NCBI GenBank assembly: GCA_003553525.1 | Contig: PWEO01000089.1 | Location: forward strand, 1 to 56,060 | Length of the DNA: 56,060 bases | Direction of reading: 5' to 3' | Origin: Clostridiaceae bacterium | Lineage (GTDB): Bacteria > Bacillota > Clostridia > Peptostreptococcales > T1SED10-28 | The notes under the pieces: generated by a model | The model's database searches: none | What the model was told of the DNA's origin: nothing | The model's input: the letters and a program-made list of their open reading frames with translations, nothing else | Shown here: positions 46,200-55,454 of the stretch, piece by piece | Position numbering within the stretch: position 1 is the stretch's first letter | Layout of the letters: each line of letters begins with the position of its first letter | Translations under genes and position numbers: made by a program

Positions 46200-47304
46200 G
46201 GACGGCTTTTACCGGACATAGCTCCTGGCAGCAAAAACACCTTATGCAATTCTTTAAATCTGCATAGGGTTTTTTATTTTTAAACATAATGACTTGGGCC
46301 GGACAAACTTTACCACAGTCTCCACAGGAAATACACTGCTTATGATCAAAAGTCGGTTTTGGTAATAATAAACTATTAAGAGGGCCTTCTAAAAACTTAG
46401 GAACTCTTCCATTTACAAAATTTATATCGGTAATTTCCGGTGTTTTAAAAGGTTCTAACGAAAAGTCCTCTAAGGATCTTCCCCGAAGAATAATTTCTGA
46501 AAAATCTTTAGGAACAAGTTTTCTTTCAATACTTCTTTGAATGGTCGGAACTTCCAAGGGATCAATATTTACTAACCGACATGCAATGACGTCCAACGCA
46601 TAAGGGCTTGAGGAAGCAATTACAGCCCCTATTTTACGAAGATCCCCAGAAGAAGGCCCATCTCCTTCCATTCCCACAATACCGTCCATAAACGATAGTA
46701 CCGGAGTCTTATAACTGCATATATCAACTAACATATTTGAAAAATTTTTCAACTCAGGATATTTAAAATGATATTCTGCTTTGATCAGTCCTGGAATAAT
46801 TCCATACATATTCTTTACAGCTCCGGTAAATTTCATCATTCCATGAGTTTTTAACTTGGAAACGGAAATAATTTTATCCACTTCGTCCAGGACTTCCATT
46901 GCAGTAATTTGTGTTAATATTGTTCCATTCGGAAATTCGCTGATTGTTTCTTTAGTGTTGTAATTTAGTCTAAAGCCACTATCCGTCGCTATTTTTTCGA
47001 TCCCACAGGCTTTGTAAACCCCTTTTAACAAGGTTTTATTAAAAGGACCTCCTGGACTGTCCGCTATAATCACTGTACATCCATGATCTCTCAGTATGTC
47101 CCCTAGGGCTTGGACAAAAGTTGGATGGGTTGTAACTCCTTCTTCTGGATTTTTTTTCATTAAAAGATTTATTTTTAACAGCACTTTTTCATTTGGAGTA
47201 ACGTATTTCGAAAGTCCTCCTAAATGATCTATGTTTTGTTTTAAGGCTTTTTTTATTTCTTCATATTGGTACTGATCACATTTTTGCAAAGTTACCATTT
47301 CCAC
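46165..47304 (-). CDS. DUF362 protein with two C-terminal [4Fe-4S] motifs
   Basis: The 379-residue protein has an N-terminal DUF362 domain (about residues 20-300) and a bacterial ferredoxin domain with CISCGDCGKVCP and CIRCFCCQELCP, enough for two [4Fe-4S] clusters. It is likely a cytosolic redox protein; partners are unknown. The GTG at 47304 lies a few bases after AAGGGGTGG and was kept; an ATG two codons later is possible. Confidence 0.82.
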   Translation of the reverse strand: MEMVTLQKCDQYQYEEIKKALKQNIDHLGGLSKYVTPNEKVLLKINLLMKKNPEEGVTTHPTFVQALGDILRDHGCTVIIADSPGGPFNKTLLKGVYKACGIEKIATDSGFRLNYNTKETISEFPNGTILTQITAMEVLDEVDKIISVSKLKTHGMMKFTGAVKNMYGIIPGLIKAEYHFKYPELKNFSNMLVDICSYKTPVLSFMDGIVGMEGDGPSSGDLRKIGAVIASSSPYALDVIACRLVNIDPLEVPTIQRSIERKLVPKDFSEIILRGRSLEDFSLEPFKTPEITDINFVNGRVPKFLEGPLNSLLLPKPTFDHKQCISCGDCGKVCPAQVIMFKNKKPYADLKNCIRCFCCQELCPVKAVHVKHSLLKRFF

Positions 47305-47388
47305 TCGGCCACCCCTTATTTTATCTTGTCATGAATACCTTGAATTATAATCAAAATCATATTCTTTTAATATACTTTATCATCTAGA

Positions 47389-47417
47389 TTGACAAAGCTT
47401 TCACATTGTTTTATACT
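47389..47417 (+). promoter_or_regulatory. Promoter of perR
   Basis: TTGACA (47389-47394) is a perfect -35, and TATACT (47412-47417) a good -10, with exactly 17 bp between. Confidence 0.75.
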
Positions 47418-47425
47418 GATTATAA
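47411..47425. promoter_or_regulatory. PerR box overlapping the perR -10
   Basis: TTATACTGATTATAA matches the PerR operator TTATAATNATTATAA at all but one specified base. It covers the -10 element of perR, so it should mediate autorepression. Confidence 0.7.
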
Positions 47426-47469
47426 AGAATAGTTTTCGTGTACGTTTATATTAAAAAGGTGGTTTAAAA

Positions 47470-47886
47470 ATGAATCGATTAATTGCAACTCTGAAAGAAA
47501 ACGAATGCAAGGTAACCCTTCAACGAATTGCCATTTACGAAACCCTGAAGAACACAAAAGCTCATCCCAATGCCGAAGCGATCTACAAGCAGCTTTCGCC
47601 AAAATACCCCACCATTAGTTTAGCAACGGTTTACAAATCTCTAGAATTATTTGTATCCCTCGGGTTGATCCAAGCCATAAATGTAGAGGAAAACAGCTTT
47701 CGCTACGATGGTAACTCCAAACCCCATCCTCATCTTATCTGTTCAAACTGTGAAAAGGTGGAAGACCTGGATGAACATCCGTTTGCAGATCTTTGCCAAG
47801 AAGTAGAAGCTCTTTCAGGCTACAACATTGAAAAACAACAATTGAATTTTTACGGACGCTGTCCTGACTGTACTCAAAAATCTTAA
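47470..47886 (+). CDS. perR: Peroxide-responsive Fur-family repressor PerR
   Basis: The 138-residue regulator has the Fur-family winged helix (TVYKSLELF) and two CxxC zinc pairs (C91/C94 and C131/C134). The regulatory metal residues H32, D80, H86, H88 and D99 have the exact spacing of Bacillus subtilis PerR (H37, D85, H91, H93, D104). The aspartate at the last position separates PerR from Fur. It represses peroxide-defence genes until iron-catalysed histidine oxidation. A PerR box lies in its own promoter. Confidence 0.92.
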   Translation: MNRLIATLKENECKVTLQRIAIYETLKNTKAHPNAEAIYKQLSPKYPTISLATVYKSLELFVSLGLIQAINVEENSFRYDGNSKPHPHLICSNCEKVEDLDEHPFADLCQEVEALSGYNIEKQQLNFYGRCPDCTQKS

Positions 47887-47932
47887 CTACTCCCACTGCA
47901 ACCGATTCCCATGCACGAGTAGATTAACTAAA

Positions 47933-47980
47933 GAAGAAAGGTCCTTTCCTAATGCTTTTCCTGGGAAGCCTTTCTTTTTT
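47933..47980. terminator. Terminator between perR and DUF2225
   Basis: GAAGAAAGG and CCTTTCTT pair around a 27-base loop that has its own partial pairing, followed by TTTTTT on the plus strand. It includes the end of the minus-strand DUF2225 gene. Confidence 0.5.
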
Positions 47981-48647
47981 TATTATATGCTTCCTTTGCA
48001 ATTCGCCATTGTTCTCTAGCTTTTATTTTAAGGTGTCGATAATACTTAATATCCGAATGATCCACGACTTTTCCATACCAATGAATCGCCTGTTGGTAAT
48101 TGCCCAATTCTCGATTCAATTCTCCAATCAAGTAGGTCATAGGTACTTCTTCAATGGTATCAATTGGCATAACCTCAGTCTCATAGGCTTCGGTAAATGC
48201 AATAATTGCATTTTTGAGAAAAACCCCTTCTTTTTCTGAACCCATTTCACGATAGGTCCAAGCTAACTTTAAGCAAAGGCCGCCAATGTAGCCTTTGCTT
48301 TTTTTTAGTATTGTAGCAATTGCTAAGGCTAGTTTATAGGTGTTTTCTACCTCGGAAAGGGATCGATTTCCTCCGTAACTTTTCTTTGTCCATTTCGATG
48401 AGATAGCTTCTTTAATAATAGGGATTTCTTGTTTTTTTATATTATAGAATTCCGACTCCGTAGCACTATAGCCGCACTCAGGGCATACCCAAACATGATA
48501 ATGCATGGGGCTTATATCTTCATACTCTACATAAAAATCTTCATGGCGTTTTAGGACCTTAAGTCTTCGGTTTCTGGTCTTTTGTGTTGTGAAATGGTTT
48601 TTGCATACGGCACACTCCACTTCTTTATTAAATAATCTCATATCCAT
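47949..48647 (-). CDS. DUF2225 domain protein
   Basis: The 232-residue protein has two zinc-type pairs at the N terminus (CAVC and CPEC, about residues 13 and 56), then tetratricopeptide-like helices (LAWTYREMGSEKEG and ELGNYQQAIHWYGKVV). This is the DUF2225 layout; function is unknown. GGAGGACTATTA precedes the ATG. It ends the DUF503-nth-FtsA-like unit, 19 bp after the FtsA-like gene. Confidence 0.83.
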   Translation of the reverse strand: MDMRLFNKEVECAVCKNHFTTQKTRNRRLKVLKRHEDFYVEYEDISPMHYHVWVCPECGYSATESEFYNIKKQEIPIIKEAISSKWTKKSYGGNRSLSEVENTYKLALAIATILKKSKGYIGGLCLKLAWTYREMGSEKEGVFLKNAIIAFTEAYETEVMPIDTIEEVPMTYLIGELNRELGNYQQAIHWYGKVVDHSDIKYYRHLKIKAREQWRIAKEAYNKKRKASQEKH

Positions 48648-48666
48648 TAATAGTCCTCCAAACTTT

Positions 48667-50595
48667 TTATATCCAATATATTTCTATATGATCTCCTTCT
48701 TTTAATACATCTACAAAACCTGCTCTTCTACCATTTAAGGTCATTACCAGTTTTCCTTTAGCTTTCTTTCTTTCAAAATCAATATAGTTGAAAATATCTG
48801 TAAATATTATGGAACCTTTTTTCGAAGGAATCTCCACCGGGGTTTGGTTCACATGCAACCTTACTGTTTTTCGGTTATCCATCGCTGCTTCTTTACTCAC
48901 CACACTTTTGTTTGTTTCTTCAGCACTTTTTCCTTTGCTTTCAGTACTTCTTTCTTTGCTATTGCATTCTTTATGGCATTCCAATTGATCATCAATGATA
49001 ACATCTTTCTTTTCCTTATATAAAACAATCTTATCCTCATCCTTAACCAATGTATTTAATGTCTTACGCTGGTCATTGATATAATAACTATAATTTTTCT
49101 GCCACTTAGAAGGAAGCAAATCTTTTAACGAATATTTGATTCCTCCTTTAGCAAAAAGAGGTTCCATATTAATTTCATCACCGTTCTTTATGGCGTTATC
49201 AATTCCTGCGATTTTACCGTTTAAGTATATGAAGGCCTTTTGTTCCCCGGGAGAAAAAATTCTTTTAGACTCATTGTCTACAGTAATGGATCTCTCATTA
49301 AAATCCTTTGGTATTAAATCTCTGGGGTTTATCTTTGCTAGGGCTAAAGCATCTCCAATTTTAAGATTGTTCCGTTGAAACATTTTATATTTTTTGCGAT
49401 TAACAATGACTTCAATAAAATCCTCTCGTTGATCTTTAATGGATTTATTGAAAATTCCAAGAGGGGTAATGGCTTCCGGTCCGTGCAAATTTTTTGTATT
49501 AATAGTACATCCTTCAACATCCTCAATAGTCTTCATAACCACTCGATTCTCAGGAATTTTAAGAAAGTGAGAAATTCCTTTTGAAATCCCAGGAATTTGA
49601 CTTCCGCCGCCGACGAGAAATACGGCACTTGTGGTTTTTCCATTAATCTCGATAATCTCATCAGAGATTTTTTCAGAAATCAAGTTAATACTTTCTTGAA
49701 CTTTCTCAACTACTTCCTTCGTGGAAAGTTTAAGGGTTTCGCCTAATATATTCGTCACAACATGCTCCTCCTCTTGAGACAACTTGCATTTTAATGTCTC
49801 TGCTTGGTCAAATCCAAGAAGAAAAGCTTTTGCGATTTCCTCTGTAATCTCATCTCCTGCTACACTGGTCATTCCATACCCAATTACGGTTCCCTCTTTG
49901 GTAATGGCAATATCAGAAGTACCGGCCCCAATGTCCACTAGAGCAATGTTCAACAACCTTATATTTTCCGGCACAATAATGTCAAGGGCTGCAATGGGCT
50001 CCAAAGTCATGTAATCTACTTCCAGGCCTGCCTTTGCCATAACGGTATGTAAACTTTCCACAACAATTTCCGGTAGAAAGGTAGCAATAATTTGTCCAGT
50101 TAAATCCTTCCCTTTTTGTCCTATGGGATTGCTTATTTCCATATCATCAAGCAGGAATTTCGTTAAAGAGTGCCCCACACAAAAGTACTTTGTCTTGTTC
50201 TCTTGAATAGAATTCATCTCTTCATAGGCCTTTTTAAGGCTTTCAAATTCCAAAACTTTAATTTGATCTCTTGTGATTTCTTTATTATGATTAAGTGAGA
50301 TATTTTGAGATATTTTCAAAGTTCTTAGGGCTCTACCTGCTGCTGCAATGGATACTTGTTTAAGGGAAAAACCGACCTCCTGTTCCAGCTGCGCTTTCAC
50401 TTCATTAACAATTTCCAATACCCTGGGGATATCATGGATTTGTCCGTCAACCATGGCCCTTTTTCTGTGATATCTTATGACTGAATGAGTGATAGTAAAA
50501 CTCTGATTGTCTGCTATTCCGAGAATGCCTACCACACTGTTAGTTCCAATATCTAATGCGAAAATTATATTATAGGGATTCAGTTCTTTTTCCAT
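48667..50595 (-). CDS. FtsA-like actin-fold protein with repeated C-terminal motif
   Basis: The 642-residue protein has an FtsA/PilM-type ATPase domain (about residues 1-380), with phosphate motifs ALDIGTNSVVG and LVDIGAGTSDIAI and a VFLVGGGSQIPG adenosine loop. Residues 380-642 hold an unusual tail in which a motif occurs twice: FIYLNGKIAGIDNAIKNGDE and VMTLNGRRAGFVDVLKEGDH, both beta-grasp/SLBB-like. A charged linker with E, K and S repeats separates them. It is not the classical ftsA of the division cluster, and no ftsZ is nearby. AAAGGAGCTCAAG precedes the ATG; it follows nth by 17 bp. Confidence 0.8.
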   Translation of the reverse strand: MEKELNPYNIIFALDIGTNSVVGILGIADNQSFTITHSVIRYHRKRAMVDGQIHDIPRVLEIVNEVKAQLEQEVGFSLKQVSIAAAGRALRTLKISQNISLNHNKEITRDQIKVLEFESLKKAYEEMNSIQENKTKYFCVGHSLTKFLLDDMEISNPIGQKGKDLTGQIIATFLPEIVVESLHTVMAKAGLEVDYMTLEPIAALDIIVPENIRLLNIALVDIGAGTSDIAITKEGTVIGYGMTSVAGDEITEEIAKAFLLGFDQAETLKCKLSQEEEHVVTNILGETLKLSTKEVVEKVQESINLISEKISDEIIEINGKTTSAVFLVGGGSQIPGISKGISHFLKIPENRVVMKTIEDVEGCTINTKNLHGPEAITPLGIFNKSIKDQREDFIEVIVNRKKYKMFQRNNLKIGDALALAKINPRDLIPKDFNERSITVDNESKRIFSPGEQKAFIYLNGKIAGIDNAIKNGDEINMEPLFAKGGIKYSLKDLLPSKWQKNYSYYINDQRKTLNTLVKDEDKIVLYKEKKDVIIDDQLECHKECNSKERSTESKGKSAEETNKSVVSKEAAMDNRKTVRLHVNQTPVEIPSKKGSIIFTDIFNYIDFERKKAKGKLVMTLNGRRAGFVDVLKEGDHIEIYWI

Positions 50596-50612
50596 CTTGA
50601 GCTCCTTTCAAT

Positions 50613-51269
50613 TTAAGATTCACTACGAAGTTTTCGATTATAAATGCAGTACTGTCGAATTTCACATATCTCACAAAGGGGTTTGCGGGCTTTACAGACC
50701 CTTCTGCCGTGCAGAATAAACCAGTGATGGGATTTGGACCATAAATGCTTCGGAATTTTTTTCATTAATTCCTTCTCAGTATCCTCCACAGTCTTAGCTT
50801 TTACAATCCCTATGCGATTAGTTACCCTAAAAACATGGGTATCTACTGCAATAGCCTCCTGTCCGAAAACATTACTGATGACCACATTGGCGGTTTTCCT
50901 CCCTACACCCGGAAGTTTTACCAGATCTTCCCTATTTTCCGGAACTTTTCCATCATATTCATTTAAAAGCATCTCACAGGTCTTTAAAATATTTTTGCTT
51001 TTATTTCGATAAAATCCACTGCTTTTTATAATTTCACCTAACTCCTCTTCCGTAAGCTTTATAATATCCTCAGGACCGGGATATAAGTCGAAAAGTTTTT
51101 TAGTAACAATATTCACTTGCCGGTCCGTAGACTGGGCCGCCATAATTGTTGCAATCAGCAGCTCGAAGGGATTATTAAAATTCAACTCGCTTTTTGCATC
51201 GGGATAATTACTTTTAAGTATTTTCAATACAGTATCGATCTCACTCTTATTCAGTTTGTATTTTCTCAT
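50613..51269 (-). CDS. nth: Endonuclease III
   Basis: The 218-residue DNA glycosylase/AP lyase removes oxidised pyrimidines. The helix-hairpin-helix LPGVGRKTANVV carries catalytic K125, and D143 follows in AVDTHVFRVTNRIG. A [4Fe-4S] motif (C-x6-C-x2-C-x5-C) ends the domain. ATG 51269 follows GAGGGTGG; a GTG three codons earlier overlaps that site. It is 12 bp after the DUF503 gene. Confidence 0.95.
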   Translation of the reverse strand: MRKYKLNKSEIDTVLKILKSNYPDAKSELNFNNPFELLIATIMAAQSTDRQVNIVTKKLFDLYPGPEDIIKLTEEELGEIIKSSGFYRNKSKNILKTCEMLLNEYDGKVPENREDLVKLPGVGRKTANVVISNVFGQEAIAVDTHVFRVTNRIGIVKAKTVEDTEKELMKKIPKHLWSKSHHWFILHGRRVCKARKPLCEICEIRQYCIYNRKLRSES

Positions 51270-51281
51270 ATCATCCACCCT

Positions 51282-51563
51282 CTAGAAAATTTCATAATGT
51301 AAGATCTCCATGTCAAATCGACCGTCACGATCAATATAACCGATGACCTTTTGTAAAACTTCGTCTACATGTTTTTTATTATTGCTAACACAGGCGATTC
51401 CAATCTCAGATCTTTGCCATTTATCCTGATCTCCAACCTCAGCAATAGAAACATTGTACCGATATTTTATTTTTTCGATGATACTTTTAATCAAATGTCG
51501 TTTTTCTTTCAAGGAGTGATTTTCAAACATAATTAGTTGAATATTACAAATTCCTACGATCAT
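51282..51563 (-). CDS. DUF503 domain protein
   Basis: The 93-residue protein matches DUF503 throughout: a short ferredoxin-like fold with SLKEKRHLIKSIIEKIK and AEVGDQDKWQRSEIGIACVS. Family members often sit next to rbfA/infB; here it heads the nth unit instead. Its role is unknown. GAGGTGGTTTA precedes the ATG. Confidence 0.85.
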   Translation of the reverse strand: MIVGICNIQLIMFENHSLKEKRHLIKSIIEKIKYRYNVSIAEVGDQDKWQRSEIGIACVSNNKKHVDEVLQKVIGYIDRDGRFDMEILHYEIF

Positions 51564-51650
51564 TAAACCACCTCATCGTTTTTATCTACCCTCTATTATA
51601 ATGAATTATTAGTAAAATGAAAACCTTTGTTGTTCATTTCCTTTTAAAAC

Positions 51651-51680
51651 AATAAAAAAGCCGGCAATATGCCGGCCTTA
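51651..51680. terminator. Terminator after kbl
   Basis: AAAGCCGGCA and TGCCGGC form a GC-rich stem with a short loop, and TTTTTTATTG follows on the minus strand. It separates kbl from the DUF503 unit. Confidence 0.8.
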
Positions 51681-51772
51681 GTTTCCTTTCATTTGATCAA
51701 TCCGTTACTGATGTTATGGTTGATCGCTGTTCCTTCAAAATTTTAGTATTCATGGTAGCATATATTTGGATT

Positions 51773-52960
51773 TTAAACAATTCCCATTTCTTTCCCAACA
51801 GAAACAAAGGTTTCTACCGCTTGGTCCAACTGTTCTTTTGTATGCCCGGCAGTTACCATGCACCGTAGTCTTCCCATACCCTTTGGTACAGTGGGAAATA
51901 CGATTCCCGATACAAAAATGCCATTTTCCAATAATTTCTTGCTAAATTTCATGGTAGCCTCTTCTTCTCCCACCATTACCGGCGTGATTGGCGTTCCGCT
52001 ATTTCCAATATCGAATCCGGCTTCCTTCATCCGGTCCTTAAAGTACCGACCATTTTCCCATAGTTTGTCAGTAAATTCCGTGGTACTCATCAAAAGCTTT
52101 ACCGCTTCTGAAATAGCGCAAACCGCAGCCGGAGGTAAAGATGTACTAAAAAGAATAGGTCTTCCACGATGACTTAACCACTCTTTCATGGTATTACTTC
52201 CTGCCACGTAACCACCTACAACCCCAATGGCCTTCGAAAGAGTACCTATTGTAAAGTCCACTCGACCATGAAGTCCAAAGTGGTCAACTGTGCCTCGACC
52301 GCTCTCCCCTAAGACTCCTGAACCATGGGCATCATCTACATAAGTCATAGCTTTATATTCTTCTGCCAACTCAACAATTTCCGGTAGCGGTGCAATGTCA
52401 CCATCCATACTGAATACACCGTCTGTAATTATTAGCACATTGGTGTATTGATCTCTTTTTTCTTTTAAAATCCTTTCCAAATCCGCCATGTCAGCATGTT
52501 TATAAACCGTCTTGTCTGCACGGCTAAGTCTAGCTCCGTCTATGATGCTTGCATGATTTAATTCATCGGAAATGATTAAATCTCCTTTTCCGGTGATCGC
52601 TTGAATAGTCCCGGCGTTACAATTAAATCCCGACTGATAAACCATTACGGCTTCTTCCCTCTTAAATTCTGCCAGCGTTTTTTCTAATTCTTCATGAATG
52701 TCCATGTTTCCCACGATGGTTCGAACAGCTCCGGAACCTACCCCGTATTTTTGGATCCCTTGGATCGCTGCTTCTTTCAATTTTGGGTGGTTAGCAAACC
52801 CTAGGTAGTTATTAGAAGACAGGTTAATTACCTTTTTTCCGTTCAGAAGGATATCCGATTCATTAGGGCCTTCTAAAACTGGTAATGTGCGATACACTCC
52901 ATCTTTCTTTAGACCTTCAATTTGGTCTTTAATAAACTGTAATTCATGTACATTTGACAT
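51773..52960 (-). CDS. kbl: Glycine C-acetyltransferase (2-amino-3-ketobutyrate CoA ligase)
   Basis: The 395-residue PLP enzyme splits 2-amino-3-ketobutyrate with CoA into glycine and acetyl-CoA. The PLP lysine is K243 in [13 protein letters not shown], the aspartate pair is in YVDDAHGSG, and [12 protein letters not shown] is typical. It follows tdh by 139 bp in the same direction, the usual tdh-kbl pair for threonine breakdown. AAAGGAGGCTTATTA precedes the ATG. Confidence 0.94.
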   Translation of the reverse strand: MSNVHELQFIKDQIEGLKKDGVYRTLPVLEGPNESDILLNGKKVINLSSNNYLGFANHPKLKEAAIQGIQKYGVGSGAVRTIVGNMDIHEELEKTLAEFKREEAVMVYQSGFNCNAGTIQAITGKGDLIISDELNHASIIDGARLSRADKTVYKHADMADLERILKEKRDQYTNVLIITDGVFSMDGDIAPLPEIVELAEEYKAMTYVDDAHGSGVLGESGRGTVDHFGLHGRVDFTIGTLSKAIGVVGGYVAGSNTMKEWLSHRGRPILFSTSLPPAAVCAISEAVKLLMSTTEFTDKLWENGRYFKDRMKEAGFDIGNSGTPITPVMVGEEEATMKFSKKLLENGIFVSGIVFPTVPKGMGRLRCMVTAGHTKEQLDQAVETFVSVGKEMGIV

Positions 52961-53099
52961 TAATAAGCCTCCTTTATTGATGAAACCGGTATATTTTGTT
53001 TTTTTCGATACAGGTTTTTCTTTAATGCAAGGTTATTTTATTCTATCGCTGTTAAAATGTTGAATTGCTTTTACGTTATTACTATATACCCACCAATAC

Positions 53100-54170
53100 T
53101 TACTTCTTATGTTTTTCCAGTATGGAAGAATCCGGGTATAATACGACTTTACCACAATTTCCTGATTCCATCAATTCAAAGCCTTTTTCATAGTCTTCCA
53201 TAGGTAATCGATGAGTAATAATTGGCTCCAGATTCAAATTCCCGGATTCGATCAATCCCTTAACCTGATACCAGGTTTTGTACATTTTTCGTCCGGCTAT
53301 TCCCTGAATGGTAATTCCTTTAAACACTATATCATTTGCTACATCTAAAGATATTTTGTCGTTAGGAATTCCGAGCATGGACATTCTTCCTCCGAGTTTC
53401 AAGTATTTCAAAGCTTGGTCAATGGCTTTTGCATTACCCGACATTTCTGCTACGATATCCACACCTAAACCATCGGTTTCGTTCAACACTCGTTGAATAG
53501 GATCTTCTTCCATAGGGTTTATAATAACGTCCGCCCCAATCTTCTTTGCTAAGTTCAGGCGATATTCATTAACCTCTATTGCAATTACCTTTGAAGCTCC
53601 TACCGCTTTTGCAACTGCAACCGACATAATACCAATGGGCCCGCAACCTACTATTGCAATGGATTTCCCTACGATATCGCCCTCCATAATCGTGTGTACA
53701 GCATTACCAAGTGGCTCTTGGACGGCTAAGTATGCCGGATCGATACCCTTGGGGTTTATCCAAGCATTAGCTTCAGGAATTGCAACATATTCTGCATAGG
53801 TTCCGTCCACATCTACTCCTAAAATCTTTGTATCTTTACAAATATGAGCTTGACCGGTCTTGCAAAACTCACAAACTTCACAGACTATATGGGTTTCCGC
53901 AGAAACGATATCTCCCAACTTAATAGATTTAACATCTTTACCAATTTTCACGACTTCCCCGGCAAACTCATGACCCATCACATAAGGGGGTTTGATACGC
54001 CCTTGAGACCACTGGTCCCAGTTGTAAATATGGGCATCGGTTCCGCAAATAGAAGTGGCATGGATCTTCACCAGTACTTCGTTACTTTCCGGCTCCGGTT
54101 TCCCCTTAGTGGCAAATACCGCACCTCTTTCCGCTTTTTCCTTAATAACTACATTCATTAATTCACTCAT
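53100..54170 (-). CDS. tdh: L-threonine 3-dehydrogenase
   Basis: The 356-residue zinc alcohol-dehydrogenase-type enzyme oxidises threonine with NAD. The catalytic zinc site is C42-G-T-D, H67-E68, and the structural zinc site has C97, C100, C103 and C111. The NAD motif is GCGPIG near residue 180. ATG 54170 follows GAGGAGGATGTTT; the frame could extend five codons but that start would overlap the site. It precedes kbl, giving glycine for the glycine reductase encoded about 10 kb away. Confidence 0.92.
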   Translation of the reverse strand: MSELMNVVIKEKAERGAVFATKGKPEPESNEVLVKIHATSICGTDAHIYNWDQWSQGRIKPPYVMGHEFAGEVVKIGKDVKSIKLGDIVSAETHIVCEVCEFCKTGQAHICKDTKILGVDVDGTYAEYVAIPEANAWINPKGIDPAYLAVQEPLGNAVHTIMEGDIVGKSIAIVGCGPIGIMSVAVAKAVGASKVIAIEVNEYRLNLAKKIGADVIINPMEEDPIQRVLNETDGLGVDIVAEMSGNAKAIDQALKYLKLGGRMSMLGIPNDKISLDVANDIVFKGITIQGIAGRKMYKTWYQVKGLIESGNLNLEPIITHRLPMEDYEKGFELMESGNCGKVVLYPDSSILEKHKK

Positions 54171-54296
54171 AAACATCCTCCTCATAAAATATTAATTTTC
54201 CTTGAAATCCATTATGTTGAAGAAATATACTCTATACAACAATTTATTATATATATAAAGTATTGATAAAACATTGTCCTTCTCTACATCATACAA

Positions 54297-54326
54297 CAAA
54301 AAAGAGGATTTCTCCTCATTTTTTAA
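54297..54326 (-). terminator. Terminator after queG
   Basis: AAAAGAGGA and TCCTCATTTTTT-type arms form a hairpin with a four-base loop and a long T run (CTCTTTTTTG) on the minus strand, just after queG. Confidence 0.75.
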
Positions 54327-54345
54327 AAAAGTTGTAAAATTAAAA

Positions 54346-55416
54346 TTATTTCTTATCTATGTTTTCAAGCTTACTTAAGGTCCATTGAGCCGCATCTCTC
54401 AAGTCATCACGCTCATCTTTTAGAAAGGGGCGTATATAAGGAATAGCTTCAGGATCTTCTAAATTCCCCAGTACGATTAATGCATTTCTTTTTAATACTC
54501 TTGCCCCTCTCCAAGCGCTGGCATTATTGCCATAGATCTCTTTGAACTCTTTATTGGTTAAGTTCAAAAGCTTGATTAAATCAGGATTTTCCGGGAGAGT
54601 TGTAGGTATGAAGGATGATACAGGAGAATACTCCAACTCTGCATTATATGGACATACATTTTGACACTCATCACACCCGTAAATCCGATTACCTATTCGA
54701 GTTTTATTTTCGTCAGGCATAATGCCTTTGCTTTGTAAAATCCCACTTATACAGCGGGTAGCATTCAAACGATAGGGGCTTTCAATAGCTTCCCCAGGAC
54801 AAGACTTGATACAGAGTTTACAATCTTTACATAGTGATAGGGTCTTACTTACTATTTCTGGCTTTAAATATTTTAAGCCCTCCACCTCTTGGTTAATAAG
54901 CATGTATCCATAAAATACGAAAGATCCGTATTTTGGATGGTAAAAGAGGTTATTGTAGCCATAGGAGCCTAAATTAGCTTTTGCCGCCAAATATCGATCT
55001 ACCAAAGGACCGGTATCTACATAGGATTGATAAGCGATGTTGGAACAAAGCTTTTCCAAAGATAATCCAAGGTTTTTCATATTTCTATGGAAGACCCGAT
55101 GATAGTCTTCCCCCCAAGCAGTTCTCGCAAGCTCGCCTCGGAAAATTACACCCCCGGTATTTTTATTTGTATCTTGCAAGGGCTCGACAAAATAAGGTAA
55201 ACCTAAAACAATGATAGACTTACAATTTTCCATTGTTTTAAAAGGGTTACACTTTTCTTCTATATCTTGATTATTAAATGCAAAGTGATATCCTTCGTTT
55301 ACAAATCGATCCAGTCTTTCCTTTAAATCCATAAAATACTGGGGTTTTACAACTCCAACAATGGGAAAACCTTGAATTTGTGCTTCTACTTTTAGTTTCT
55401 CAAATGAAATACTCAT
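54346..55416 (-). CDS. queG: Epoxyqueuosine reductase
   Basis: The 356-residue enzyme completes queuosine synthesis in tRNA by removing the epoxide oxygen, using cobalamin. Marks are YVDTGPLVDRYLAAKANLG, with the catalytic aspartate, and two [4Fe-4S] motifs, CKDCKLCIKSCP and CDECQNVCP. A HEAT-repeat tail follows (EAIPYIRPFLKDERDDLRDAA). It lies 38 bp after the signal peptidase gene. Confidence 0.93.
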   Translation of the reverse strand: MSISFEKLKVEAQIQGFPIVGVVKPQYFMDLKERLDRFVNEGYHFAFNNQDIEEKCNPFKTMENCKSIIVLGLPYFVEPLQDTNKNTGGVIFRGELARTAWGEDYHRVFHRNMKNLGLSLEKLCSNIAYQSYVDTGPLVDRYLAAKANLGSYGYNNLFYHPKYGSFVFYGYMLINQEVEGLKYLKPEIVSKTLSLCKDCKLCIKSCPGEAIESPYRLNATRCISGILQSKGIMPDENKTRIGNRIYGCDECQNVCPYNAELEYSPVSSFIPTTLPENPDLIKLLNLTNKEFKEIYGNNASAWRGARVLKRNALIVLGNLEDPEAIPYIRPFLKDERDDLRDAAQWTLSKLENIDKK

Positions 55417-55454
55417 ATAGTTACTACCCTACCTTAAAAATTAATAAAATCCGC

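Noticed and set aside
54186-54345. AT-rich stretch with ATATATATA before tdh, considered as an origin or regulatory repeat
   Set aside because: No DnaA boxes, no extended repeat and no good -35/-10 pair; the queG terminator is the only clear element.
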